Assembly (NCBI GenBank): GCA_903922605.1
Contig: CAIXUG010000080.1
Span: 1-64,000, forward strand
Direction of reading: 5' to 3'
Origin: an uncultured Verrucomicrobiota bacterium
Lineage (GTDB): Bacteria; Verrucomicrobiota; Verrucomicrobiia; Limisphaerales; UBA9464
DNA: 64,000 nt
How positions within the stretch are numbered: the stretch's first letter is position 1; the number at the start of each line of letters is the position of its first letter. Both the position numbers and the translations under genes were made by a program. Positions 31,815-41,406 of this stretch are shown piece after piece. The notes under the pieces are model-generated. The model was not told the DNA's origin. It searched no databases and saw nothing but the letters and a program-made list of their open reading frames with translations.

Positions 31815-34800
31815 GTGAAACCGTTCCGGCTCCTTCTGTGGTTGCTGCTTCCCCTGCTCGGCCAGGCGCAGCACGCCGCCCTTTCGCCGGCCTTTGACAC
31901 CGCCACCAGCGAATCCCAGCACTTTCAGCTCATGCCCGGCCTCCGGCTCTCGGTGTGGGCCGCCGAGCCGCAGCTCAGCAACAGCGTCGCCTTCAGCATC
32001 GACGGCAAGGGCCGCATCTTTCTGGCCGAATCGGACCGTTGGGCAATCAGCGTCTTCGACATCACCACGCACACCAACTGGCTGCTGGAGGACATGTCGT
32101 TTCACCGCGTCGCCGACCGGGCCGCGTTCCTGACCAACCAGTTTGCCACGAACCTCTCCTTTCTGACGAAGGACAGCGAGGTGGTCCGCCTGCTGGAGGA
32201 TCGCGCCGGCACCGGCCACGCCGACCACAGTGAGATCATTGCCACCGGCTTCAACTCGGTCGTGGATGGCACCGCCGCCGGGGTGCTCGCCACCGGCACC
32301 AATGTCTATTTCGCGAATATCCCGAACTTGTGGCGCCTCGATCAAAAAGTAAGCGAGTCAGCCAGTGAGCCAGCGGGTGAGAAAGGAACCTCTGGCTCAC
32401 TCGCTCACTGGCCCACTCGCTCACTTTTGGCCGCCGGTTTCGGCGTCCACATCGGTGTCTCAGGGCACGACCTGCACGGGCTGATCAAGGGACCGGATGG
32501 ACGTATCTACTTCAGTTTCGGCGACCGCGGTGTGTGCCTCACCAACCGTGAGGGGGCGGTCATCAACCTGCCCGATTGCGGCGGCGTGCTGCGCTGTGAG
32601 CCGGACGGAGCCAATCTCGAGGTCTTCTGTTACGGCCTGCGCAATCCGCAGGAACTCGCCTTCGACGATCTGGGAAACTTGTGGACCGTGGACAACGACA
32701 CCGCCGGTGCCGACCCCTGCCGCGTACTTCATCTGGTGGAGGGCGGCGACTACGGCTGGCGCACCAGCTACCAGCACATGGAAGGCTTCGGCCCCTGGGT
32801 GCAGGAGGAGCTGTGGAAAGGCGGCCAGGACGGCATCCTGCCACCGGCCGGCACCGTGAGCCAGGGGCCGTGCGGGCTCGCCTACTATCCCGGTACCGGC
32901 TTCGGCAACCGGTTCGCCGGCACCTTCCTGCACTGCGATTTTCCCGTGGGTGTCACGGCCTTCACGGTCAAGCCGCAAGGCGCGAGCTACGTGGTGGATC
33001 GGCAGGAAAAGTTCCTCTGGAACTGCTGGCCCACGGATGTGGACTTCGGCCCCGATGGCTCCGTTTATGTGCTCGACTGGGTAAGCGGGTGGGGCCAGTC
33101 CACCAAGGGCCGTATCTACCGCATCACGCCCGCCGAGCGCGACCCCACTCAGACAACGCTTGTTGCCGAAGTGAAGCGCCTGCTCGGCGAAGGGATGGGC
33201 CAACGTGGTGAACAGGAGCTGATCGACCTGCTCGGCCACGCCAACCGCCGGGTGCGGCTGGAAGCGCAGTGGGAACTGGCAGATCGAGCAGTTGCAGCAA
33301 ATGGAAGGAATGCCGGCCTCATCATTCCCAAACTGATGGAAGTTTCCCTTCGATCGGGAAACACGTTCGCCCGGATTCACAGCGTCTGGGCTATTGCCCA
33401 AGCCTCTCGTAAACTGGTGACCCTTCAGCCTCCACAGATGTTGTCAGATTGGTTTTACCCTCTTCTTCCCCTGCTTTCCGACAGAGATCCCGCAGTCGTC
33501 CGGTCGGCAACCCGGCTCTTCTCCGAAACCGGCTATTGGAATGCAATGCCATTGATCAATGGCTTGCTCGAAGACTCAAACCCGGCGACGCGTTGCGAAG
33601 CCGTCGCGGCCATGGCGAAATGGTCTTCGTTGCGTTCAGGTTATCTTCCGGCCTCGGCATCGCCATTAAGAAAGCGTTTGAATGAAGCCAAGACAGAAAT
33701 CGTGAATCGAGCCACCGGCCGGAATGACCCGGCAGACATCGGAGCCGATTTCTCGTGGAAAGTACCATTTGACGGCATAGCCCGATACATCATCGCCGCC
33801 AAACAGGATCAGGATGAATGGCAGTTTCAGTCGGCGACGTGTTTTCTGGAGAATTATTGGCTGTTTATCGCGCACTTCGATCGAACCAATGCCGTTGATT
33901 TCAGCCGGCTTCCAAAAAATGTGGGCGATCGATATGCGAAACACGCCGACCCGGCCGTACGTATGGCCGCCTTACTCGCACTGCGCGGGCTCACCAACTC
34001 GGCCGTCACCAACTTCCTCGCCGACCCCGATCCGGCCCTCGTCATCGCCGCCGGGCGGGCCATCCACGACGTGCCCATCGTCGAGGGCTTTCCGGCACTC
34101 GCGTCGTTCATCCTGAAGATCGACTGCCCCACGAACCTGATGTCGCGCGTCATCGACGCCTGCTTCCGGCTCGGCACGCCGCAGCACGCGCAGATGCTCG
34201 CCGGCTTCGCCAAGCGCCAGGACGTGCCCGAGCAGTCCCGCGTGCTCGCGCTACGCGCTCTCGCGGACTGGCCCGCACCACCGCCGCTCGACCGCGTGAA
34301 CGGATTGTGGCGCCCCTCAATAAGCGCGGAGCGCGGAGCGCGGAATCCGGAATCCGGAATTTCAGCTACGGCAGCGTCGAACAATCCACTGCTGTCCCGC
34401 GCGGCCCAAAACGTGACCCCGGGAGCGCAATCCGCCGTCCCCACCCTGCCCGCCGATCTCGGTCGTTCCGCGAGCTATGCGGAGGGCATGGCGGTGAAGC
34501 GCAATCCGGCCCCCGCTCGGCGCGCCTTCCGGCGCGTGGCCGGTGAAATCATGGACCCGGCCACGCCGGATGAGAATGGCGTCGTGCTGGGCGGTGAACC
34601 CGCCCCCGTCGCCGTTCAGCTCGCCGTGATCGACACGGCGGTGCGGCTGCAGACGAAGGAAGCCTCGTCACCGCTCTTCGCGGAGCTTACCCGCAGCAAC
34701 ACGCCGCCGGAAGTCCGCCGCGCCATCGTGCCCGCGCTCGCCGCACTCCGCGCCGCCCAAACTGGGGAAGCGGTGAAACTCGCCCTCGCCGATCCCGACC

Positions 34801-35516
34801 CCGCGCTGCGCGCCTCCGCCCTGCCCTACCTCGACCGGCTGGACGGCGCGGATACGGTTGGCCTCCTGGTGGGCGTGGTCAACGGCCCGACGGATCGCCG
34901 CCTTGCCCAGGCCGCCATTGCGGCACTGGCGAAGCTGCCTGACGCGTCGGCCGTGGCGGCATTGCAAAATTTCTCCTCGGCCCTGGAGGTTGGAAAGCTG
35001 CCGCCGGAGCTGGCTCTGGATATTCATGAGGCCATCCGGCCACGCAGCACGGAGGCCAACGGTTTTCGCGACGCGCTGGTCGGGGGCGACGCCGCGCGCG
35101 GCCGGCAGATCTTTTATGGGAACCAGACGGTGCAGTGTTCGCGCTGCCACCGGACCGGCGGCGAGGGCGGCACCGTCGGGCCGAAGCTCGATGGCATCGG
35201 CAGCCGCAACCCGCGCGAGTACCTGCTCGAATCCATCCTCGCACCGAACGCGAAAATCGCCGCCGGCTTCGAGAACGCGACGGTGGCGCTCCGCGACGGT
35301 CGCTCCCTCACCGGGACCGTCCGGCACGAGGCCAACGACGCGCTCACGCTCGAGCTTGTGGACGGCGAGACGGGCACAACGAATTCCGTGTCGCTCCTGA
35401 AGGCGGACATCACGCAACGCCAGCGCGGCCTGAGCGCGATGCCCGAGGGACTGGCCGCCCAGCTCACACCCTTCGAACTGCGCGATCTCGTGGAGTTCCT
35501 CGCGTCACTGAAGTAG
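31815..35516 (+). CDS. PVC-type membrane-bound dehydrogenase with HEAT repeats and heme-binding CxxCH domain
   Basis: This 1233-aa exported protein has a signal peptide (LLLWLLLPLLGQAQ). It has a sorbosone-dehydrogenase-like beta-propeller (about 40-440; YGLRNPQELAFDDLGNLW, VEGGDYGWRTSYQHMEG), a long HEAT-repeat region (about 460-1085), and the Pirellula/Verrucomicrobium-type C-terminal heme domain with C1108-SR-C1111-H1112 (GNQTVQCSRCHRTGGEG). The family is thought to oxidise sugars or related substrates in the periplasm and pass electrons to the attached heme. Three oddities are annotated separately: an in-frame palindrome at residues 177-205, an in-frame heptamer array near 837-848, and a less GC-rich stretch around residues 489-716. 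Confidence 0.92.
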   Translation: MKPFRLLLWLLLPLLGQAQHAALSPAFDTATSESQHFQLMPGLRLSVWAAEPQLSNSVAFSIDGKGRIFLAESDRWAISVFDITTHTNWLLEDMSFHRVADRAAFLTNQFATNLSFLTKDSEVVRLLEDRAGTGHADHSEIIATGFNSVVDGTAAGVLATGTNVYFANIPNLWRLDQKVSESASEPAGEKGTSGSLAHWPTRSLLAAGFGVHIGVSGHDLHGLIKGPDGRIYFSFGDRGVCLTNREGAVINLPDCGGVLRCEPDGANLEVFCYGLRNPQELAFDDLGNLWTVDNDTAGADPCRVLHLVEGGDYGWRTSYQHMEGFGPWVQEELWKGGQDGILPPAGTVSQGPCGLAYYPGTGFGNRFAGTFLHCDFPVGVTAFTVKPQGASYVVDRQEKFLWNCWPTDVDFGPDGSVYVLDWVSGWGQSTKGRIYRITPAERDPTQTTLVAEVKRLLGEGMGQRGEQELIDLLGHANRRVRLEAQWELADRAVAANGRNAGLIIPKLMEVSLRSGNTFARIHSVWAIAQASRKLVTLQPPQMLSDWFYPLLPLLSDRDPAVVRSATRLFSETGYWNAMPLINGLLEDSNPATRCEAVAAMAKWSSLRSGYLPASASPLRKRLNEAKTEIVNRATGRNDPADIGADFSWKVPFDGIARYIIAAKQDQDEWQFQSATCFLENYWLFIAHFDRTNAVDFSRLPKNVGDRYAKHADPAVRMAALLALRGLTNSAVTNFLADPDPALVIAAGRAIHDVPIVEGFPALASFILKIDCPTNLMSRVIDACFRLGTPQHAQMLAGFAKRQDVPEQSRVLALRALADWPAPPPLDRVNGLWRPSISAERGARNPESGISATAASNNPLLSRAAQNVTPGAQSAVPTLPADLGRSASYAEGMAVKRNPAPARRAFRRVAGEIMDPATPDENGVVLGGEPAPVAVQLAVIDTAVRLQTKEASSPLFAELTRSNTPPEVRRAIVPALAALRAAQTGEAVKLALADPDPALRASALPYLDRLDGADTVGLLVGVVNGPTDRRLAQAAIAALAKLPDASAVAALQNFSSALEVGKLPPELALDIHEAIRPRSTEANGFRDALVGGDAARGRQIFYGNQTVQCSRCHRTGGEGGTVGPKLDGIGSRNPREYLLESILAPNAKIAAGFENATVALRDGRSLTGTVRHEANDALTLELVDGETGTTNSVSLLKADITQRQRGLSAMPEGLAAQLTPFELRDLVEFLASLK
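32345..32428. repeat. in-frame palindromic insert with 8-bp units inside the dehydrogenase gene
   Basis: The left arm (from 32345, aaaagt then 8-bp units agtaagcg, agtcagcc, agtgagcc) pairs with the right arm at 32396-32428 (ctcactcg, ctcactgg, cccactcg, ctcacttt), about 25 of 29 positions. The insert keeps the reading frame and encodes a Ser/Glu/Ala-rich stretch (KVSESASEPAGEKGTSGS) in the beta-propeller where related proteins should have a normal strand or loop. It looks like a REP-type element that has been accommodated as a loop. Confidence 0.75.
34324..34358 (+). repeat. five perfect 7-bp words in frame inside the dehydrogenase gene
   Basis: Three copies of gcgcgga are followed directly by two copies of atccgga, with no interruption of the reading frame. 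The array encodes the low-complexity peptide SAERGARNPESGI between HEAT repeats. Units are identical to those found between genes elsewhere in the window. Confidence 0.85.
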
Positions 35517-35528
35517 CGGAAAGCCGCC

Positions 35529-38500
35529 TCACGGCCCCAGCGCACGATAGAGCAATCCCGGCCCGCTGACCGGCGAAGGCGAGGTGTAATCGAGCAACCC
35601 GTCCGCCGGACTGCCGCTGGTCACGTCGGTCCAAGTGCTGAAATCGGGGGTGGATTGGATCGTGTAGGTGAGCCCCGGCGTGCCTTGCAGGCGAAGGTGC
35701 AGACGGCCATCCGGCAACACCTCGAAGACAGTGAACGACGGTGCGGCCGCCGTGGACACACTGAGAGTGGCCGCAACACTGGTCACCGTCCCTGCCAGAT
35801 TCGTCACGACCACGCGATAACTGCCCGCGTCACTCACATTGACACTGGCAATCGTGTAGTTTGTCCCCGTCGCGCCGGGGATGTTCGTCGTACCCCTCTG
35901 CCATTGGTAGGCGAGCGACGGGGTGCCGGCGGCGACCACGCTGAACGTGGCGCTCTGCCCGACCACCCGCGACAGGCTGGCCGGAGGGGTCGTGATGGTC
36001 GGCGGCACGCGCACGGAGAGGGTCGCCGCCGCACTGGTGGCGGTGCTGACCACGTTGCTGACCACGCAGTCGTAGCTGCCATCGTCCGCCGACAGCACGT
36101 TGGTCAGGCTCAGGGTGGCAGCAGTTTTTCCAGGGAGGGCCGTGCCGCCCTTGCGCCACTGGTAAGTCGGCGCCGGAGTTCCGGTCGCCGTCACGGTGAA
36201 GGTCGCCGTGTCACCCTGGTTCACCGTCTGGCTAACAGGATCGCCGGTGACCTGTGGGGGTGCTTGAACCGTCAGCGTGGCGGCAGTGCTCGTCACCGTG
36301 CCCGCCAGATTCGTCACCACCACGCGATAGCTGCCCGCGTCACTCAGGGCAACGCTCGGAATCGAATAGTTTGTGCCCGTCGCTCCGGGCAGGTTCGTCG
36401 CGGCTCGCTGCCATTGATATGCAAGCGGACCAGTGCCGGCGGCGACCACGCTGAAGGTCACCGGATTACCCTGCACAATGGTCTGGCTCGCCGGCGGCGT
36501 GGTAATGCTCGGCACCGTCCGCACCGTGAGTGTCGCCGCCGCGCTCGTGTTCGTTCCGGCCAGGTTGCTCACCACGCAATCGTAGCTGCCCGCATCGCCG
36601 GCCACACAGGAAGCCAGGGTCAGGGTCGCGGAGGTCTTGCCGGACAGGCCCATGCCACCCTTGCGCCACTGGTAACCTAGCGGACCGGTGCCAGTAGCCG
36701 TCACCGTGAAGGAGACCGGATCGCCCGGATTGACCGTCTGGCTGGCCGGATCGCCGGTGATGCTCGGCGGCACGCGCACGGTCAGGGTCGCTGCCGCACT
36801 CGTAGCCGTACTGACCACGTTGCTGACCACACAGTCATAGCTGCCCTCGTCCGCCGGCAGCACGCTGGTCAGGCTGAGGGTGGCGGCAGTTTTTCCGGGG
36901 AGGGCCATGCCGCCCTTGCGCCACTGGTAAGTCGGCGCCGGAGTGCCCGTTGCCGTCACCGTGAAGTTCGCCGTGTCCCCCTGGTTCACCGTCTGGCTCG
37001 CGGGATCGACCGTAACCAGCGGCGGCGCCTGGACCGTCAGCGTCGCGGCGGTGCTGGTCACGGTGCCGGCAAGATTCGTGACTGCCACGCGGTAGCTGCC
37101 CGCGTCACCCAAGGCAACGCTCGGAATCGAATAGTTGGTGCCGGTCGCACCGGGCAGGTTCGTCGCGGCTCGCTGCCACTGATATGCGAGCGGACCGGTG
37201 CCGGCGGCGACCACGCTGAAGGTCACCGGATTACCTTGCACAATGGTCTGGCTCGCCGGCGGCGTCGTGATGCTCGGTACCGTCCGCACCGTGAGTGTCG
37301 CCGCCGCGCTCGTGTCGCTGCCGGCCAGGTTACTCACCACACAGTCGTAGCTGCCCGCATCCGCCGACTGCGCGCCAGGGATGCTGAGCATCGCCGCTAT
37401 TTTCCCGACGAGGTTCGTACCACCCTTGCGCCACTGGTAGCCAAGCGGCCCGGTGCCGGTGGCCGTCACCGTAAAGCTCGCGGTGTCACCCGGATTGACG
37501 GTCTGGCTCGAAGGATCGCCGGTCACATTCGGCGGCACGCGCACCGTCAGCGTCGCCGCTGCGCTCGTGGCGGTGCTGACCACGTTGCTGACCACACAGT
37601 CATAGCTGCCCTCGTCCGCCGGCAGCACACTGGTCAGACTCAAGGTGGCGGCGGTTTTTCCGGGAAGGGCCGTCCCACCCTTGCGCCACTGGTAGGTCGG
37701 CGCCGGGGTTCCGGTCGCTGTCACCGTAAAACTCGCCGTGTCGCCCTGATTCACCGTCTGACTGAGAGGATCGCCGGTGACATGAGGCGGGGCCTGGACG
37801 GTCAGGGTTGCGTCGACGCTGGTCACGGTGCCGGCCAGATTTGTCACGACTACCCGGTAGCTCCCCGTGTCACTCAGGGCGACGCTCGGAATCGAATAGC
37901 TCGTGCCCGTCGCGCCCGGGAGATTCGTCGTGGCCCGCTGCCACTGATACGCCAGCGGGCCAGTGCCGGCGGCAACCACGCTGAAGGTCACCGGGTTGCC
38001 CTGCACAATGGTCTGGCTCGCCGGCGGCGTCGTGATGCTCGGCAACGTCCGCACGGTGAGGGTCGCCGCGGCACTCGTGGCCGTGCCTGCCAGATTGGTC
38101 ACTACGCAGTCGTAGCTGCCCGCATCGCCGGCCACGCAGGAGGCGATGCTCAGGGTGGCGGAGGTCTTGCCGGAAATATCCATGCCGCCCTTGCGCCACT
38201 GGTAGCCGAGCGGCCCGGTGCCGGTGGCCGTCACCGTGAAGGAGACCGGATCGCCGGGATTCACGGTCTGGCTCGCCGGATCTCCGGTGACATCCGGCGG
38301 CACGCGTACGGTCAGGGTTGCCGCTGCGCTCGTCGCGGTGCTGACCACGTTGCTGACCACGCAGTCGTAGCTGCCCTCGTCCGCCGGCAGCACGCTGGCC
38401 AGGCTCAGGGTAGCGGCGGTTTTTCCGGGCAGGGCCGTGCCTCCCTTGCGCCATTGGTAGGTGGGAGCCGGAGTGCCCGTTGCCGTCACCGTGAAGTTCG

Positions 38501-41132
38501 CGGTGTCCCCCTGGTTCACCGTCTGACTGGCGGGATCGCCGGTGACCTGAGGCGGGGCCTGGACGGTCAGTGTTGCGTCGGTGCTGGTCACCGTACCGGC
38601 CAGATTCGTCACCACCACGCGGTAGCTCGCCGCGTCGCCCAGAGCGACACTGGGGATGGAATAACTCGTGCCCGTCGCACCAGGGAGGTTCGTCGTTGAG
38701 CGCTGCCACTGATACGCCAGCGGACCGGTGCCAGCCGCGACCACGCTGAAGGTCACCGGATTACCCTGCACAATGGTCTGGCTCGCCGGTGGCGTCGTGA
38801 TGGATGGCACCGTCCGCACCGTGAGCGTTGCCGCCGCGCTCGTGGCCGTGCCGGCCAGATTGGTCACCACGCAGTCGTAGCTGCCCGCATCCCCCGCCAC
38901 ACAGGAGGCCAGGGTCAGGGTCGCGGAGGTCTTGCCGGAAATACCCATGCCGCCCTTGCGCCACTGGTAGCCGAGCGGGCCGGTGCCCGTGGCCGTCACG
39001 GTAAAGGAGGCCGGGTCGCCCGGATTCACGGTCTGGCTGGCCGGATCGCCGGTCACATTCGGCGGCACGCGTACCGTGAGGGTTGCCAACGCGCTCGTGG
39101 CCGTGCCGACGATGTTGCTGACGACACAGTCGTAGCTGCCTTCATCGATCGGCTGTACGCCGCTAAGGCTGAGTGTGGCGGCGGTTTGTCCGTCGAGCGT
39201 CATGCCACCCTTGCGCCACTGGTAGGTCGGGGTCGGAGTGCCGGTTGCTGTCACGGTAAAGCTGGCCGTGTCACCCTGGTTCACCGTCTGACTGGCGGGA
39301 TCGCCGGTGACCGCGGGCGGAGTCTGGACAGTCAGGGTCGCGGCAGTGCTGGTGGCACCTTCGCCGGCTTCGTTGTCCACCATCACGGAATAGCCGGCGT
39401 CATCGGCCGGAGTGACCCCCGTCAGCGTGAGCGTGCTCCCAGTCTCCCCGGGAATCGGGTTCCCATCCTTCAGCCACTGGTAGCCCGACACATAGCCATC
39501 GGTGCTGAGGGAGAACACGACGGTCGCCCCGTCGTTCACCGTCTGGCTCACCGGTCCCGCCAGAATCTGCAGCGGCGCATACAGCGCGTAATTGAGCTGC
39601 ACGATGCCGTTGCTCCCGCCCACGCCATCCATGTCCAGGGAATAGATTTTGGCCGCGTCGGCCTTGAAGGCGATGCGGCTCGCATGGTTTGACGGGCTGA
39701 TGTCGTTGTTGCACGCGACCTCGACCAGGCCGTCATAGACGTCCTCGCCCGTGCCGGTGTCGAAAAAGGCGCCCAGCAAGGTGTCGAAGGAACTGCCCTG
39801 CGTGTCGATGACCACGGTGCCGGCATCCGCGCACAGGATCGAATACCACTCGGAGGAGCCGCCGGGAGTACCGCAGATCAGCGGTTCACCCACATCCGAA
39901 CTGGCGCCGGTGGTATTGAAGACCTGGGTGCCGGAGATGCCGCGCGCCAGGCTCAGCGGGACGCCGTGGCCCAAGGACGCCGGCAAGGCCTGTTTTACCT
40001 GGAGCTTCGACGCCTGCCCGTCCGCCAGTGATTTGAGATAGGAATCCCGGGCGAGAACTCCGTTGTCCGTATTGTCCTTGCGTCGGTAGATCTGGATGTC
40101 CGCAGGTTTGGACTCAATGATGCGGGTCACATCCTTCAGGGTGGAGGTGATGCGGGCGAAATGATGGCCCACCTCCTTGGGGGACAGGCTTTTGAACGAG
40201 AGCTGGGGTGAGGTCGCGCCGGCAATGGGCACGCCGTTGCGAAACCACTGGACGGTGTTGCTTTGTGAGCCCCGGGGCGGGGTGAAATCCACGGTGAGCG
40301 CGAAGTCCTCGCCCAGAGCGTGGTTCGCATCGGGCGGTTGAAAGTTGAAAACGGGCAGCAGGAAGGTGGTCGGCACCAGCGACCAGCCGAGCACGATGTC
40401 GCCGCGTCCGCCAATTTTGGTGGCCGCGCCATTGCCATCCACGGCGATGTAATAGATCTGGTTCGCCACGACATTAAACTGCACCCCGCTCGTGTGATAC
40501 AGCCCCAGCTCGTCGTTCGATGCGACCGGGATCAGACTGGGCAGATCCAGCGTCTGGCCCGCGACATATACGGCCAGCAGGGTGTCAAAATCACTGCCAA
40601 GCGTGGCCAACTCGGCGATGCCGGTCTGGGTGGGACGCCATTCCACCCACACGGAGGCCCCGCCCGGTTCGCCGGCATGGAACGGCTCCCCCGCAGCCCG
40701 CTGCACCGTGGCATTGGCGTTGGAGCTGACTCCGTTTCCATTGTCGCCCGGCAGCGCACTGTCGACGTTCGGGGGGAAATTGTCGACCAGCGGCAGCCGT
40801 CGCACGGACGGCACCAGCAGAACGGGCACGCTGCCGACCGTGTCGTTCAGGTCCGTGACCGCCACGCTGAAGGAGCCGCCGTCGGTGAAGATGAACTTGT
40901 TGAACTGCAACACCGCGTTGGTTTCGCCGGGGATGTTCGCGCCGTTGCGCCGCCACTGGTAGGAGAGCGGGCCTTTGCCGCTGGCCCGCACGGAGAGGGT
41001 GAAGGAATCCCCGATTGGAATCGGGCCGCCACCAGCGATCGGGTTCTGGGGCTGGGCATCGATGGTCACGTCGGCCCGTGCGCGGATACAAATACCGACC
41101 GCCAACAGGGCGAGCAGGAGGAAATTTCGCAT
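35529..41132 (-). CDS. giant secreted protein with about 17 Ig-like domains
   Basis: From ATG 41132 the protein is 1867 aa with signal peptide MRNFLLLALLAVGICIRARA. Two single Ig-like domains alternate with two PPC-like modules containing the block FDTLLA (near residues 160 and 460). Fifteen tandem Ig-like domains of about 85 aa follow, each with YQW in strand C and DxGSYxCVV or DxGSYRVVV in strand F. The array follows an A-B-C pattern (SQTVNQGDT / SQTVNPGDP / SQTIVQGNP) repeated four times. A C-terminal tail (LTYTIQSTPDFSTWTDV ... LLYRALGP) resembles the end of the subtilase in this window. It is probably a surface adhesin or spacer. It converges on the dehydrogenase gene with a 12-bp gap. 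Confidence 0.88.
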   Translation of the reverse strand: MRNFLLLALLAVGICIRARADVTIDAQPQNPIAGGGPIPIGDSFTLSVRASGKGPLSYQWRRNGANIPGETNAVLQFNKFIFTDGGSFSVAVTDLNDTVGSVPVLLVPSVRRLPLVDNFPPNVDSALPGDNGNGVSSNANATVQRAAGEPFHAGEPGGASVWVEWRPTQTGIAELATLGSDFDTLLAVYVAGQTLDLPSLIPVASNDELGLYHTSGVQFNVVANQIYYIAVDGNGAATKIGGRGDIVLGWSLVPTTFLLPVFNFQPPDANHALGEDFALTVDFTPPRGSQSNTVQWFRNGVPIAGATSPQLSFKSLSPKEVGHHFARITSTLKDVTRIIESKPADIQIYRRKDNTDNGVLARDSYLKSLADGQASKLQVKQALPASLGHGVPLSLARGISGTQVFNTTGASSDVGEPLICGTPGGSSEWYSILCADAGTVVIDTQGSSFDTLLGAFFDTGTGEDVYDGLVEVACNNDISPSNHASRIAFKADAAKIYSLDMDGVGGSNGIVQLNYALYAPLQILAGPVSQTVNDGATVVFSLSTDGYVSGYQWLKDGNPIPGETGSTLTLTGVTPADDAGYSVMVDNEAGEGATSTAATLTVQTPPAVTGDPASQTVNQGDTASFTVTATGTPTPTYQWRKGGMTLDGQTAATLSLSGVQPIDEGSYDCVVSNIVGTATSALATLTVRVPPNVTGDPASQTVNPGDPASFTVTATGTGPLGYQWRKGGMGISGKTSATLTLASCVAGDAGSYDCVVTNLAGTATSAAATLTVRTVPSITTPPASQTIVQGNPVTFSVVAAGTGPLAYQWQRSTTNLPGATGTSYSIPSVALGDAASYRVVVTNLAGTVTSTDATLTVQAPPQVTGDPASQTVNQGDTANFTVTATGTPAPTYQWRKGGTALPGKTAATLSLASVLPADEGSYDCVVSNVVSTATSAAATLTVRVPPDVTGDPASQTVNPGDPVSFTVTATGTGPLGYQWRKGGMDISGKTSATLSIASCVAGDAGSYDCVVTNLAGTATSAAATLTVRTLPSITTPPASQTIVQGNPVTFSVVAAGTGPLAYQWQRATTNLPGATGTSYSIPSVALSDTGSYRVVVTNLAGTVTSVDATLTVQAPPHVTGDPLSQTVNQGDTASFTVTATGTPAPTYQWRKGGTALPGKTAATLSLTSVLPADEGSYDCVVSNVVSTATSAAATLTVRVPPNVTGDPSSQTVNPGDTASFTVTATGTGPLGYQWRKGGTNLVGKIAAMLSIPGAQSADAGSYDCVVSNLAGSDTSAAATLTVRTVPSITTPPASQTIVQGNPVTFSVVAAGTGPLAYQWQRAATNLPGATGTNYSIPSVALGDAGSYRVAVTNLAGTVTSTAATLTVQAPPLVTVDPASQTVNQGDTANFTVTATGTPAPTYQWRKGGMALPGKTAATLSLTSVLPADEGSYDCVVSNVVSTATSAAATLTVRVPPSITGDPASQTVNPGDPVSFTVTATGTGPLGYQWRKGGMGLSGKTSATLTLASCVAGDAGSYDCVVSNLAGTNTSAAATLTVRTVPSITTPPASQTIVQGNPVTFSVVAAGTGPLAYQWQRAATNLPGATGTNYSIPSVALSDAGSYRVVVTNLAGTVTSTAATLTVQAPPQVTGDPVSQTVNQGDTATFTVTATGTPAPTYQWRKGGTALPGKTAATLSLTNVLSADDGSYDCVVSNVVSTATSAAATLSVRVPPTITTPPASLSRVVGQSATFSVVAAGTPSLAYQWQRGTTNIPGATGTNYTIASVNVSDAGSYRVVVTNLAGTVTSVAATLSVSTAAAPSFTVFEVLPDGRLHLRLQGTPGLTYTIQSTPDFSTWTDVTSGSPADGLLDYTSPSPVSGPGLLYRALGP
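36252..39311 (-). repeat. four tandem 765-bp super-repeats encoding Ig triplets
   Basis: A fixed landmark (gtctggctcgcc, from SQTIVQG) recurs at 36481, 37246, 38011 and 38776, exactly 765 bp apart. Each unit encodes three 85-aa Ig-like domains of types A, B and C. The four copies are highly similar in DNA, which points to recent amplification or ongoing homogenisation. They are a recombination and assembly hazard, so the real copy number may vary. Confidence 0.95.
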
Positions 41133-41406
41133 CGTTGACAAATAAGCAGGTTTCTTGCTGAAAGGCGATTTCAAACCCACCGCCTTTGGACGTATGGCGG
41201 TGACCCACCGGCAATGATATCCAAGGTTCGACATTGCAAACTGCAACCCTCAGGCCAGCCATCACCGTGGGCGTCAGGATCATTTTCCCGGCCATCTGCA
41301 AAATCGCGAATCTGCGGACACTCTCAGACCGTTTCTCAAGCCCGACTTGGCCCGAAGATTGTTAATTCGGGGGCGATCTGCTTCCCTGTGAGCAACCTCT
41401 GAAACC

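Noticed and set aside
37236..38699. 487-codon plus-strand frame in the Ig gene
   Set aside because: It is an antisense shadow made of the repeated DNA (same period of 765 bp), with no signal peptide or domain.
36252..39311. CRISPR array
   Set aside because: The repeats are 255/765 bp and code for protein; there are no short direct repeats with unique spacers anywhere in the window, and no cas genes.
41351..41371. Operator-like palindrome upstream of the FecR-barrel gene
   Set aside because: Only a 6-bp stem (cccgaa / ttcggg) with a 9-base loop; too weak to distinguish from chance.
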